Shown here: piece by piece, positions 56,195-64,000 of the stretch | Numbering within the stretch: position 1 is the stretch's first letter | Layout of the letters: each line of letters starts with the position of its first letter | Assembly: GCF_002891295.1 (NCBI RefSeq) | Contig: NZ_LGUI01000006.1 | Location: forward strand, 124,001-188,000 | From: Streptomyces eurocidicus | Lineage (GTDB): Bacteria > Actinomycetota > Actinomycetes > Streptomycetales > Streptomycetaceae | DNA: 64,000 nt | Reading direction: 5' to 3' | Program-made: the position numbers and the translations under genes | Notes under the pieces: generated by a model | The model's database searches: none | Told to the model about the DNA's origin: nothing | The model's input: only the letters and a program-made list of their open reading frames with translations

Positions 56195-57973
56195 CTACCT
56201 ACGGTCCGTCGAAGCGGCGCCGACGGCCTTCACCACCCCCGTATCCGCCGCCTCGCTCAGCTCACCCGCCGACATCCGTACCACCCGTGTCGCTATGCCC
56301 AGCAGCGCCGGCCGATGGGTCGTCATGACCACCGTCCGGCCCGCGACCAGCCGGCCCAGCGCGGCCACGACGCACCGCTCCGTCTCCGGGTCGAGCCCCG
56401 ACGTCGGCTCGTCCAGCAGCACGATCGGCGCGTCCGCGAGCAGTGCGCGGGCGATGCCCACCCGCTGGCGCTGGCCGCCGGAGAGGCCCGTGCCGCAGTC
56501 GCCGAGCCGGGTGTCCAGACCGTCCGGCAGCAGGTCCGCGAAGTCGGTGACCAGCGCCGCCTCGGCCGCCGCCCGGACCTCGGCCGGGCTCGCGTCCGGG
56601 CGGGCGTAACGGATGTTGTCGGCCAGGGTGCCGGCGAAGAGGAAGGTGTCCTGGAGCACCGCCGTCACCTGCCGGCGCAGCCACCGGTCGGGCAGTTCGG
56701 CGGTCGTCGTGCCGTCGATGCGCACCGCGCCGCGCGTGGGCCGGTACAGCCCCGCGATCAGCGCGAGCGCCGTGGACTTGCCGGCCCCGTTGGGCCCGGT
56801 CAGCGCCACCCGTTCGCCGCGCCCGACGGTCAGGTCGAGCCGGCGCAGCGCGGGCCGCTCCCCATACTCCATCGCGACCCCGGTGAAGTCGATGCGGCCC
56901 GCCGCACGGTCCGGCAGCCCGGCGGACGGCTCGGCCGCGGGCGTGCGCAGCGGGCACGGCTCGTCGAGGATCGTCGCGATCCGCTCCGCCGACGCCTGGC
57001 CCTGCGCGAAGGTGCCGGCGAGCTTGGACAGCGCGCGCAGCGGGGCCACCATCCCCGTCAGATAGCTGAGGGCGACGACGAGATGGCCGACGCTCCACCA
57101 GCCGCGCAGCACGCCCGTGCCGCCCACCCACAGCAGCGCGGCCGTGCCGACCGCCGTGGCCGACTCCAGCAGCGGCACCCGGCGGGCCTGCACGTCCGCG
57201 GCCTCCAGGCCCGCGCGCAGCACACCGTCGCTGCCCGTGGCGAAGTGCCGGTCGTGCAGCTCCTGGCGGCCGAAGACATGGATCGTCCGGATCCCCTGGA
57301 GGGCCTCGGCGACGAGCCCGGTCAGCTGCCCCTCCGCCTCCCGGCGGCGCCGCGCGGCCCGGCGCCCGCGCCGCCGGTTGCGGACCCCGACGAGGAGGAT
57401 GAGCGGTACGCAGCCGACGCCGATCAGCCCGAACCGCCAGTCCAGGAAGAGCAGCGCCGCCGCGTACCCGGCGACCGAGAGCAGTCCGGGGAACAGCACC
57501 GAGAAGAAGGCGACCAGACTGTCCTTGATCCGGCCGCAGTCGGTGATCACCCGGCTCGTGGACTCGCCCACGGCCTGTCCGTCGTGGTAGATCAGCGGCA
57601 GCCGTTGCAGGTGGCCGAACGTCTCGCGGCGGATCGCCACGCTCATCCGCTCGCCCACCGCGCCCATCACCCGGTCACCGGCGTAGTCGAAGGCGGCCGA
57701 CACCAGGGCCAGCAGGATCACCGCGCCGGCGGCCGTGGCGAGCATGGTGCTCCGCTCGGGGCCGAAGGCGTCCAGCGCGGCGCCCAGCGGATTGGCCGAG
57801 CCGCTGCCGCCCAGCACCCGGTCGACGACGGCCGCGATCGGCCAGGGCGTCACCAGGTCCGTGGCCATCTCGCAGATCCGCAGCCCGACGCCGAGCAGGA
57901 GCCGGGGCCGGTAAGGGGTGCCGAAGCCGCGGAAGAGCCGTGCCACCTGCCGGCCCCGGCGCCCCTCGCTCAT
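56195..57973 (-). CDS. ABC exporter (fused permease-ATPase)
   Basis: A 592-residue type IV half-transporter. Six membrane segments lie in the first ~320 residues, followed by an ATPase with Walker A GPNGAGKSTALALI, Q-loop VLQDTFLFAGT, signature LSGGQRQRVGIARAL, Walker B IVLLDEPTSGLDPE and H-loop TTHRPAL. There is no N-terminal C39 peptidase domain, so leader removal would need another protease. Its ATG overlaps the stop of the metalloprotease gene (ATGA). It is a candidate exporter of the RiPP product. Confidence 0.92.
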   Translation of the reverse strand: MSEGRRGRQVARLFRGFGTPYRPRLLLGVGLRICEMATDLVTPWPIAAVVDRVLGGSGSANPLGAALDAFGPERSTMLATAAGAVILLALVSAAFDYAGDRVMGAVGERMSVAIRRETFGHLQRLPLIYHDGQAVGESTSRVITDCGRIKDSLVAFFSVLFPGLLSVAGYAAALLFLDWRFGLIGVGCVPLILLVGVRNRRRGRRAARRRREAEGQLTGLVAEALQGIRTIHVFGRQELHDRHFATGSDGVLRAGLEAADVQARRVPLLESATAVGTAALLWVGGTGVLRGWWSVGHLVVALSYLTGMVAPLRALSKLAGTFAQGQASAERIATILDEPCPLRTPAAEPSAGLPDRAAGRIDFTGVAMEYGERPALRRLDLTVGRGERVALTGPNGAGKSTALALIAGLYRPTRGAVRIDGTTTAELPDRWLRRQVTAVLQDTFLFAGTLADNIRYARPDASPAEVRAAAEAALVTDFADLLPDGLDTRLGDCGTGLSGGQRQRVGIARALLADAPIVLLDEPTSGLDPETERCVVAALGRLVAGRTVVMTTHRPALLGIATRVVRMSAGELSEAADTGVVKAVGAASTDRR

Positions 57974-59112
57974 CCGGCCAGGGCCGCCGCCGCGGCCCCG
58001 GGCAGGGCACCGGCCCTGACCCGTTCCCGCAGCGCCCGGTTGCTCCCGTCCGGATGAACGCCGTGCCGGGCCATGGCCGCCAGCACCACCGGGGCGAGCG
58101 GGGGATCCGCCGCCACCATCTCCCTCAGCAGCGAGGCGAACTGGTTACGCCGCTTCCGCTCCTCGGCCAGGGCGGCGGCCGTGACCTGCCCGGCCGCCTC
58201 CGCGCCCGTACCGGAGCCGAGGCGCACCAGCCCGCGCAGCAGCATGGCGACGAACCGGTCGCCGTCACCGCCGCCCTCCAGCACGGCCCGGTGCGCCGAC
58301 CACAGGGCCGACGCCCAGACGGTGCCGTTGGCGTGCGCCTGCCCGCCCCGGCCGGGCCGCAGATAGGCCATGGTCCAGCGCCGGTCGAGGCCGCGCCGGC
58401 GCTGGTCCCACGCGGGTACGTGGCCGCGGTGCCAGCCGTAGATGTCCGGGGTGCCCAGCGTGATCGCCGTCAGGAAGTCGGCGGTGCCCTCGTCCAGCGC
58501 GTTCTTCCCGCTGTGCTGCCCGTCCGGCGGCCGCAGCCGGTTGACCTTGAAGTCCGCGGTGTGACGGCAGATGTGGTGTCCCACCTCGTGGCAGACGATC
58601 GCCGCGTTGTGCGCCGGAGCGTGGAAGTACGGGCCGCCGGACGGTCCCGGGAGGTAGGCGCTGCCGCCGCCGAGGTGGACCTCGCCGGCCCAGGAGATCC
58701 GGTACGGCTCGGCCGGGTCCGCCCCGCCGGGCAGCCGGTAGTGCCCGCCGCCCCAGCGGGCGGGCGTGTCGTGCGCCCCGATCCGTACGGTCAGGTGCGG
58801 CAGCGGCCGGCCCAGCAGCCGGGCGGCCGACCGCAGGAGCCGCTGTGCCCGGTAGGCGGTGTTGCCGACGCCGAAGGCGCGCGCCCGCCGCTCGGCTCCG
58901 GCCGCCGCCAGCGGGCCGCCGCCCGCCGCCGGTTCGACGGCCAGGGACGTACCGCCGGAGTCGTCGAAGAGCGCGCCACCGCGTTCGTCGCGCACGGTCA
59001 CCTCCGGGGACCACAGCTCGGCGGGCCCGGTCACCTCCGCGTCCAGCTCCACCTCGGCGAGGGTCCCCGGGCCGGGGGTGCCGTCCTCGCGGTAGGCCCC
59101 GACCCGGATCAC
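57970..59112 (-). CDS. Gluzincin-like zinc metalloprotease, cytosolic
   Basis: A 380-residue protein. The zinc-binding helix is IVCHEVGHHICRHTADF (HExxH) and the third ligand is the Glu of KNALDEGTADFLTAI about 30 residues later, the gluzincin plan of M4/M36-like peptidases. No signal peptide or propeptide is present, so it should act inside the cell. The first ~140 residues are beta-rich. It is coupled by 4-nt overlaps to the P-loop gene upstream (GTGA) and the ABC gene downstream (ATGA). It is an attractive leader peptidase for the nearby precursor peptide, which is inference. Confidence 0.8.
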   Translation of the reverse strand: MIRVGAYREDGTPGPGTLAEVELDAEVTGPAELWSPEVTVRDERGGALFDDSGGTSLAVEPAAGGGPLAAAGAERRARAFGVGNTAYRAQRLLRSAARLLGRPLPHLTVRIGAHDTPARWGGGHYRLPGGADPAEPYRISWAGEVHLGGGSAYLPGPSGGPYFHAPAHNAAIVCHEVGHHICRHTADFKVNRLRPPDGQHSGKNALDEGTADFLTAITLGTPDIYGWHRGHVPAWDQRRRGLDRRWTMAYLRPGRGGQAHANGTVWASALWSAHRAVLEGGGDGDRFVAMLLRGLVRLGSGTGAEAAGQVTAAALAEERKRRNQFASLLREMVAADPPLAPVVLAAMARHGVHPDGSNRALRERVRAGALPGAAAAALAG

Positions 59113-60140
59113 CTGCCCCCCGCCGCGGCCGTGGCGAGGGGGCCGGCGAGCAGTTCCACCGCGGCCCCGTCGGCCAGCCGGGCGGGTGACAGCACCGGCA
59201 GTCCGGTGACCGCCGCGGCCTCCCGCACCGCCAGCGGACTCGCCGTCACCAGCCCGCTCACGGCCAGCACCCGCACCCCGAGCGCGGCCAGCAGGTCGAC
59301 GCCCGCGCGTGCGGCCAGCGCGTCGCCCACCGCGAGCACCACGCCGTCGCAGACCTCCGGCAGCGCGGCCGTGAGCGTGCGGGTCTCCTCCTGGAGCAGC
59401 CCGTCGGCGAGTTCCAGTACGACCGCGTCGGCGCCGTCGTGGACCAGCGCGTCCCGCATGGCCGTCATCGTGGCGAGGAGCCGTGCCACGGGATAGCCGA
59501 AGGTCGACGGCATCCCGAAGTCCAGGAAGTCGGTGACGTGCCGGGCCCCCGCGTCCAGATAGGCCCAGCGGTCCTTGCCGCTGCCGGTCCCGGTGACCTT
59601 CGCGGCGCCCGGCACCAGTCCCGCGCGGGCCCAGCCGGTCAGCAGGCCGGCCGCGGTGGTGGTCTTGCCGGCGTTCATCGAGGAGCCGACGACCGCCAGC
59701 GCCCGGACCGGACCGGCCGGCGGCGGAGGGGCGGGGCGGGCGAACCGGTCGAGGGACAGCGGCCGGTCGTCCTCGCCGGTCAGCGCGCCCAGGATCGCCA
59801 GCTCGGTCGGCGCCGCGCAGCCGGTGTGCCAGGAGACGGCGGTGCCGACGACGCCCCCGGAGGTCAGCAGGTGCGCCCGGGGGCCCGGCCGGTGGTAGCC
59901 CTCGTACGAGTCCGTCGCGTAGCGGTTTCCGCAGGCGCCCACCACCAGATCGCCGGCGTGCAGCCGGACCCGTCTGCCGTACGCGTCCTCCAGCCTGCCC
60001 CGGCCTCCCACCCGGCTCACGGAGGCCACCACCAGGTCACCCGGCCCGGGCGGCGTGGCGAGCCCGCCGAGCCGGCACCGGCCCGGCTCGGTGACGCCCC
60101 GGGTGACATGGCTCCACTTCGCCGTGGACAGATCCCTCAT
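59109..60140 (-). CDS. DUF1611-like P-loop protein
   Basis: A 343-residue protein. After an N-terminal beta-rich domain (residues ~1-140) comes a P-loop module with Walker A VVGSSMNAGKTTTAAGL, VVLELADGLLQEE and VVLAVGDALAARAGVDLLA. This is the arrangement of DUF1611/MobB-like NTPases. ATG 60140 was chosen for its GGGAGAG site; the open frame extends 36 residues further. It heads the overlapping operon with the metalloprotease and ABC exporter. Its role is unknown; it could activate or prime a substrate using ATP. Confidence 0.75.
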   Translation of the reverse strand: MRDLSTAKWSHVTRGVTEPGRCRLGGLATPPGPGDLVVASVSRVGGRGRLEDAYGRRVRLHAGDLVVGACGNRYATDSYEGYHRPGPRAHLLTSGGVVGTAVSWHTGCAAPTELAILGALTGEDDRPLSLDRFARPAPPPPAGPVRALAVVGSSMNAGKTTTAAGLLTGWARAGLVPGAAKVTGTGSGKDRWAYLDAGARHVTDFLDFGMPSTFGYPVARLLATMTAMRDALVHDGADAVVLELADGLLQEETRTLTAALPEVCDGVVLAVGDALAARAGVDLLAALGVRVLAVSGLVTASPLAVREAAAVTGLPVLSPARLADGAAVELLAGPLATAAAGGR

Positions 60141-60448
60141 CAGCTCTCCCAGCGGGCGTGCGCATCCCTGCTGACGCAGCGTCACCCGCGCCCTCATGGT
60201 CAGCGTCCCGTGGCACCTCGGCAATCCGGCACACCGGGCCTTGGCCAACTCATGGAATGGATGATTCCGTTAGGTGGGACGTACGGAGCCGGTACGGGAG
60301 GATCCCCCGCGGCCGCGGCCCGTGACGGGCCCCGTGTCCCCCATCGGATGGGTTACGGGTGATGAGCTGTTGCGCGACGTGCGGGTGCGCCACACTCCGC
60401 CCAACCGGAGATCGCGGGTTGCACGGCGAACAGGGCGGGGGCCTGGAC
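60141..60448. other. Divergent promoter region
   Basis: It separates the P-loop operon (-) from the flavin monooxygenase gene (+). It contains a small inverted repeat GGAAT...ATTCC near 60255; no gene is seen. Confidence 0.5.
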
Positions 60449-61942
60449 ATGGACGTCGGCTACGGAACGGACGGCAGCGGCTTCGAGGTGGTCGTCGCCG
60501 GGGCGGGCCCGACCGGCCTGACCCTCGCCTGCGACCTGGCCCGGCGCGGCGTGCGCGCCCTGCTCGTCGAGCGGGGGAGCAGGCTGTTCCCCGGCTCGCG
60601 GGGCAAGGGCATCCAGCCGCGCACCCAGGAGGTGTTCGACGACCTCGGCGTCATCGAGACCGTACGGGCCGTCGGCGGGCCGCACCCCACCATGCGCCGC
60701 TGGGAGAACGGCGAGCCGCGCGGCGACTGGGACATGTTCCAGCGCTACGCCCCCACGCCGGAGATCCCCTACCCCGAGGTGTGGGCCGTCCCGCAGTGGC
60801 GCACTCAGGAGATCCTGCACGCCCGGCTGCGGCGGCTCGGCGGGGACGTCGTCTTCGGGGCGGCCCTCACCGGGCTGGCCCAGTGGGACGACGGCGTCGA
60901 GGTCCGGCTCGCCCACGGCCCGGAGGGCCGGGAGCTGACCGTGCGCGCCGCGTACGTGGTCGGCGCGGACGGCGGCCGCAGCAGCGTGCGGGCCGCCCTG
61001 GGCATCGGCCGGAGCGGGGAGACGGTCGACGTCCGCCCCGCGATCGTCGCCGACGTCCGGGTCGACGGCCTCGACCGGGACCGCTGGCACGTATGGCCCG
61101 AGCCGAAAGGCGGCGGCCTCGCGCTGTGCCCGCTCGCCTGCACCGACTCCTTCCAGCTCCAGGCCCACTTCGAGGACGAGGACGCCCGCCCCGACATCTC
61201 CGAGGAGGGGGTGCGCCGGCTGATCGCCGAGCGGACGCACCTCGCCGCCCACGACGTGCGCGAGGTCCTGTGGGCCTCCCACTTCCGGGTCGAGGCCGCG
61301 CTCGCCGACTCCTACCGCTCCGGCCGCGCCTTCCTCGCGGGCGACGCCGCGCACGTCCACTCGCCGGTCGGCGGCCAGGGCCTCAACACCGGTGTACAGG
61401 ACGCGTACAACCTCGGCTGGAAGCTCGGCCTCGTCCTGCGGCACGGCGCCGACCCCGCCCTCCTCGACACCTACGAGCGGGAGCGGCGGCCGGTCGCGGC
61501 CGAGGCCCTCGCCGTCGGCACCCGGCTGCACCGCACCGCCCGGCTCACGGACCGCATCCCGGCCCGGCGGCGCGGCGCCGCCACCCGCCAGCTGGCGATG
61601 GGCTACCGGGGCGGCGTCCTCGCCGTCGAGACCCGGCGGGGCCTGCCCGGGGACGCGCTCCAGGCGGGCGACCGCGCGCCCGACGGCCCCTGCGGCGAGG
61701 GCCGCCTGTTCGACCTCTTCCGCGGTCCGCACTTCACACTGCTGGCGTTCGGCCCGGTGGAGCTGCCCCTGGTCGCGTCGCCCCTGGTGGTGACGCACCG
61801 GGTGCCGGTGGAGTCCGGCGGCGTGAGCCGCGCGTACGCGGCCCGGGGGCTGTTCCTGGTGCGGCCGGACGGGTACGTGGGGTGGGCGGGGGACAGCGCG
61901 GCCGGGGTCATCGACTACCTGGGACGGCTGGGGCTCTCCTGA
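60449..61942 (+). CDS. FAD-dependent aromatic monooxygenase (class A)
   Basis: A 497-residue flavoprotein hydroxylase of the PheA/TfdB type used in aromatic and polyketide tailoring. FAD motifs are VVVAGAGPTGLTLACDLARR at the N-terminus, the DG motif VVGADGGRSSVRAALG and the GD motif FLAGDAAHVHSPVGGQGLN. The C-terminal thioredoxin-like domain (GRLFDLFRGPHFTLLAFG) is present. ATG 60449 is set by the Rossmann start behind a G-rich site; the frame opens at 60359. It lies between the LanC module and the P450 operon. Confidence 0.93.
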   Translation: MDVGYGTDGSGFEVVVAGAGPTGLTLACDLARRGVRALLVERGSRLFPGSRGKGIQPRTQEVFDDLGVIETVRAVGGPHPTMRRWENGEPRGDWDMFQRYAPTPEIPYPEVWAVPQWRTQEILHARLRRLGGDVVFGAALTGLAQWDDGVEVRLAHGPEGRELTVRAAYVVGADGGRSSVRAALGIGRSGETVDVRPAIVADVRVDGLDRDRWHVWPEPKGGGLALCPLACTDSFQLQAHFEDEDARPDISEEGVRRLIAERTHLAAHDVREVLWASHFRVEAALADSYRSGRAFLAGDAAHVHSPVGGQGLNTGVQDAYNLGWKLGLVLRHGADPALLDTYERERRPVAAEALAVGTRLHRTARLTDRIPARRRGAATRQLAMGYRGGVLAVETRRGLPGDALQAGDRAPDGPCGEGRLFDLFRGPHFTLLAFGPVELPLVASPLVVTHRVPVESGGVSRAYAARGLFLVRPDGYVGWAGDSAAGVIDYLGRLGLS

Positions 61943-61976
61943 CGCCGGCCGAAGCCCGGTGTGCGGGACCCGGCGG

Positions 61977-63203
61977 CTAGGAGAGCAGCAACGCCCGGTC
62001 CCAGTCCGGCGGTACCCGCGTCGCGGCCGACAGGAGGGCCAGGACCGTGCCCGCCGCCCCGTCGAGGAAACCGGGGCCGTCGGCCGCGGCCTTCAGCCGG
62101 GCGGCCGACGCGGCGACGAGCGCGGCCACCGCGCCGGTGAGCTCCGGGTCCCCGGTGTCCTGGGCGAAACGCACCGTGATCTGGAGGAGCCCGGCCAGGC
62201 CGTGGCAGAGGCCCGTGCCGTCCGGGGGCGGGCGCCGGTGGACGGCCTTCAGCGCGCGGACGGCGAGAGCCCGGAGGGGCGCGTCGTCGAGTGCCGTGCC
62301 CGCGAGCCACAGGGCGCGGGCGATCCCGGGGGCCCCTCGGCACCACGAGGCGCGCGCGGCCGGCGGACATACGGGCGTGGGGCCGCCGGGTGGCGGGAGC
62401 GGGACCAGAGCGGGCCAGTCGGGGCCCTGGGCGTCGTCGGTCCGGCGGGCGGCGAGCCATCCCGCCAGCCGGACGACCGCCGCGCGCTGGCCGGGGACGG
62501 TGACGCCGCCGCCGAGGGCCAGGGACAGCAGGGAGAGCGGGCCGGCGATGCCGTGGGCCACGCCGCAGTCGAGGGCACCGTGCGGGAAACGCGCCCGCCG
62601 GTCGGGGTCGTTGATGGCTTCCGGTGGGGTGAACCAGTGGGGCGTACCGGCCCGGTCGGCGCCGCTCAGCGCGACGAGGGCGGTGAGCACGTCGCGCAGG
62701 GCCGCGCGGGCGGCCGGTTCGTCGTACCGGCACAGCAGGTACGCGCCGGTGCCGGTCGCCCCGGCGATGACGTCGAAGGCCCGGGGCGGCGGGCCGTGCG
62801 GGGTCGCGGCGAGCGCGCGGGCCCGTAGCGACGCCTGTTCCACGACGCGCTCGTGCGCCGCGGTGCGGGGCGGGGCGGCGGGCGACAGCGACCAGGCGGC
62901 GAACGCGAGGCCGGCGAGCCCGCCGAACAGCCCCGGCGCGGCGGTGGGTCCGCCGAGGCGCGCGGCGCCCTCGACCGAGGCCGCGAGGTACCCCTCGGCC
63001 ATGGCGCCCCAGCCCTCCCCCGGCAGGCAGCGGTCCAGTTGCCGGAAGGCCAGGACGAGCCCCGGGCCGCCGTCGGCGAGGTCGGGGTGGACGCGGGCGG
63101 GCACCCGGCGCGGCCGGCCCACGAGGCCGGAGACGAGTTCGAGGGCGTCGGCGGCCGCGCGGTCCCGGAGGACGGCCGTCCGAGGCGGGGTGCTGTCGGG
63201 CAA
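61977..63203 (-). CDS. Stand-alone LanC-like lanthionine cyclase (second copy)
   Basis: A 408-residue LanC. Repeats are GGLAGLAFAAWSL, IAGATGTGAYLL, AHGIAGPLSLLSLA, CRGAPGIARALWLAG and CHGLAGLLQITVRF. Zinc ligands are Cys in SWCRGAPG (the usual His/Tyr after Cys is Arg) and Cys-His in GLCHGLAG. The C-terminus PDWDRALLLS matches the first LanC (23550-24878), so the two are paralogues. The start is TTG 63203 with GCAGGAG upstream. It lies downstream of the 44-residue precursor and a hairpin, and converges with the monooxygenase gene. Confidence 0.87.
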   Translation of the reverse strand: MPDSTPPRTAVLRDRAAADALELVSGLVGRPRRVPARVHPDLADGGPGLVLAFRQLDRCLPGEGWGAMAEGYLAASVEGAARLGGPTAAPGLFGGLAGLAFAAWSLSPAAPPRTAAHERVVEQASLRARALAATPHGPPPRAFDVIAGATGTGAYLLCRYDEPAARAALRDVLTALVALSGADRAGTPHWFTPPEAINDPDRRARFPHGALDCGVAHGIAGPLSLLSLALGGGVTVPGQRAAVVRLAGWLAARRTDDAQGPDWPALVPLPPPGGPTPVCPPAARASWCRGAPGIARALWLAGTALDDAPLRALAVRALKAVHRRPPPDGTGLCHGLAGLLQITVRFAQDTGDPELTGAVAALVAASAARLKAAADGPGFLDGAAGTVLALLSAATRVPPDWDRALLLS

Positions 63204-63237
63204 CGCGGGGTCTCCTGCGGGGGCGTGGGGAACGGGC

Positions 63238-63281
63238 GGAGGTTCCGTACGGCCCGGTCACGGCGACCGTACGGAACCTCC
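63238..63281 (-). terminator. Hairpin between precursor and lanC (attenuator)
   Basis: A 15-bp stem (GGAGGTTCCGTACGG) with a 14-nt loop, 23 bases after the precursor stop and before the lanC start. Such hairpins let most transcripts end after the peptide gene, giving more precursor than enzyme. Confidence 0.75.
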
Positions 63282-63303
63282 TGACAGCGTCGGACCGACG
63301 GCG

Positions 63304-63438
63304 TCAGGACTCCTGGCAACGCGGTCCGATGTCAGTGCACTGACCGCTCGTCCAGTCGGTGTCACAGCACATCACCGGTTCCAGCGTCCGTTCGTCCGTC
63401 TCCGGCAGTTCCTGCAGCTCCAGAACCTCTGTCTCCAT
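63304..63438 (-). CDS. Lanthipeptide-like precursor peptide
   Basis: A 44-residue peptide with a near-consensus GGAGGGAGGTGAGAG site before the ATG at 63438. The leader EVLELQELPETDERTLEP resembles the acidic LQ-x-LP leaders of class III/IV systems. The core VMCCDTDWTSGQCTDIGPRC, followed by QES, has four Cys and four Ser/Thr, enough for up to four rings. It lies between a LanC-domain synthetase and a stand-alone LanC. Its 5' end overlaps the 3' end of the synthetase frame by 77 nt. Confidence 0.82.
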   Translation of the reverse strand: METEVLELQELPETDERTLEPVMCCDTDWTSGQCTDIGPRCQES

Positions 63439-64000
63439 CTCTCTCACCTCCCTCCGGGGTGGTCGGGGTGGTCGGGGTCGCCGTCCGCGCGAGCGCGGCG
63501 GTGGTGCCCCGCCCGGCGGTGTCGAGCAGCCAGGGCCGGTCGCCGCCGTGGGCGAGACGCAGGAGGAAGTCGAGGACGCCGGCGAGCCCCACGTGGTAGC
63601 TCGCGTGCACCTCGCGGAGGGTCTCGTCCGGCACCAGCAGCCGGCCGTCGCGCCGGGCCGCCCGGAGGTAGAGGCAGTCGGCGGCCTCGGCCGCCCACGC
63701 GCGGTAGCGCTCCCGGCCCGTCGCGTCGGCGAGGTCGAGCAGCAGGTGGGCGTTGCCCGCGACGCCGTGACAGGTGCCGGGACCGAGCCGCCAGCGGTCC
63801 CGGTGCACGGCGACGGCGGCGCGTTCGGCGTACTCGCGGAAGGCCGTCTCACCGGTCGCCCGCCACAGCCGGACCAGGAGGGTGCCGATGCCGGAGGCGC
63901 CGTGGCACCAGAAGTCGAGGCCCATGCGCTCGGTCCGGCCCGGCCCCTTGGGCCAGCGCGCGGCGTCGCCGTCCCGTTCGGCCACCGCGCACAGGGCGTG
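63362..64000 (-). CDS. LanC-domain lanthionine synthetase, C-terminal part (cut by window edge)
   Basis: The frame is open to the right edge. It shows a LanC C-terminal domain: FWCHGASGIGTLLVRL and GTCHGVAGNAHLLLDL provide the Cys and Cys-His zinc ligands, then SYHVGLAGVLDFLLRLAHGG. A zinc-competent LanC excludes typical class III LanKC, which lack these ligands. It leaves class IV LanL, a class II enzyme or a further stand-alone LanC. The last ~30 codons run through the precursor gene in another frame and are low-complexity (Thr/Pro/Gly-rich). The upstream kinase/lyase part, if any, is outside the window. Confidence 0.78.
   Translation of the reverse strand, partial: HALCAVAERDGDAARWPKGPGRTERMGLDFWCHGASGIGTLLVRLWRATGETAFREYAERAAVAVHRDRWRLGPGTCHGVAGNAHLLLDLADATGRERYRAWAAEAADCLYLRAARRDGRLLVPDETLREVHASYHVGLAGVLDFLLRLAHGGDRPWLLDTAGRGTTAALARTATPTTPTTPEGGERDGDRGSGAAGTAGDGRTDAGTGDVL

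Noticed and set aside
1..64000. CRISPR arrays, rRNA operons, complete transposases, prophage integrases
   Set aside because: None of the expected repeats, conserved rRNA sequences or DDE/tyrosine-recombinase motifs were seen on either strand.

Overview
The window is very GC-rich, actinobacterial DNA. Almost every intergenic gap is short, hairpin terminators are strong, GTG and TTG starts are common, and one gene carries a TTA codon. Families such as streptophobe, DUF6777 and SCO6745, together with the type of palindromic repeats seen, point to a Streptomyces or close relative. It looks like chromosome-arm or accessory sequence: many small regulatory pairs, secreted proteins, RiPP-type genes and decayed gene fragments, with few housekeeping genes (map, rplY, an rlmG-like methyltransferase).

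Layout. 0-4.3 kb: the tail of a carboxylesterase, a TetR regulator with a perfect palindromic operator, a Tat-lipoprotein agmatine-deiminase-like enzyme, a DUF1737 protein, an AhpD-like protein and a small secreted cystine protein. 4.4-6.7 kb: a remnant of a TROVE (Ro60/Rsr) gene preceded on the same strand by three tandem elements that fold as bacterial Y RNAs. Two of these contain a circularly permuted tRNA-like module. Fragments of other genes and a TMEM175-type channel follow. 6.7-15 kb: a hypothetical protein, an rlmG-like gene, a lipoprotein, HxlR and XRE regulators, and map. 15-19.2 kb: a translationally coupled esterase and MprF-type lysyltransferase pair, whose leader holds a fourth permuted tRNA mimic. 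19.3-29.6 kb: a 2OG-Fe(II) oxygenase, an amino-acid permease, a PP2C phosphatase, an orphan peptide plus LanC module, a HEAT and MerR-HEAT operon, a metallo-beta-lactamase-fold enzyme and a secreted protein. 29.9-32.5 kb: a family 2 encapsulin shell with a cNMP-binding-like domain, overlapping a cysteine desulfurase gene. 33-42 kb: an IclR-like regulator and a DUF998, DUF6777, streptophobe, Ser/Thr kinase and FHA-ABC transporter cluster. 42-51 kb: an M4 protease, a MocR-like regulator that lacks the PLP lysine, an XRE regulator beside an alcohol dehydrogenase, a VOC protein and L25. 51.5-64 kb: a secreted glycosidase-like protein with a TTA codon, a beta-propeller lipoprotein, and then a RiPP-type region that runs off the right edge.

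Right-edge RiPP region. A partial LanC-domain synthetase with zinc ligands, a 44-residue Cys-rich precursor, a hairpin and a stand-alone LanC are transcribed leftward. A flavin monooxygenase converges on them. Further left is a tightly overlapping set: a P-loop protein, a gluzincin-like metalloprotease, an ABC exporter and, after a 91-nt gap, a P450. The orphan module at 23.5-25.1 kb has the same plan (a 44-residue peptide ending in Glu-Ser, then a LanC ending in WDRALLL), so the window holds two related peptide/LanC modules.

The strongest unusual signals are the Y-RNA array beside a broken Ro60 gene, the permuted tRNA mimic ahead of the lysyltransferase operon, and the duplicated peptide/LanC modules. 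All family assignments come from reading motifs; no database search was run.
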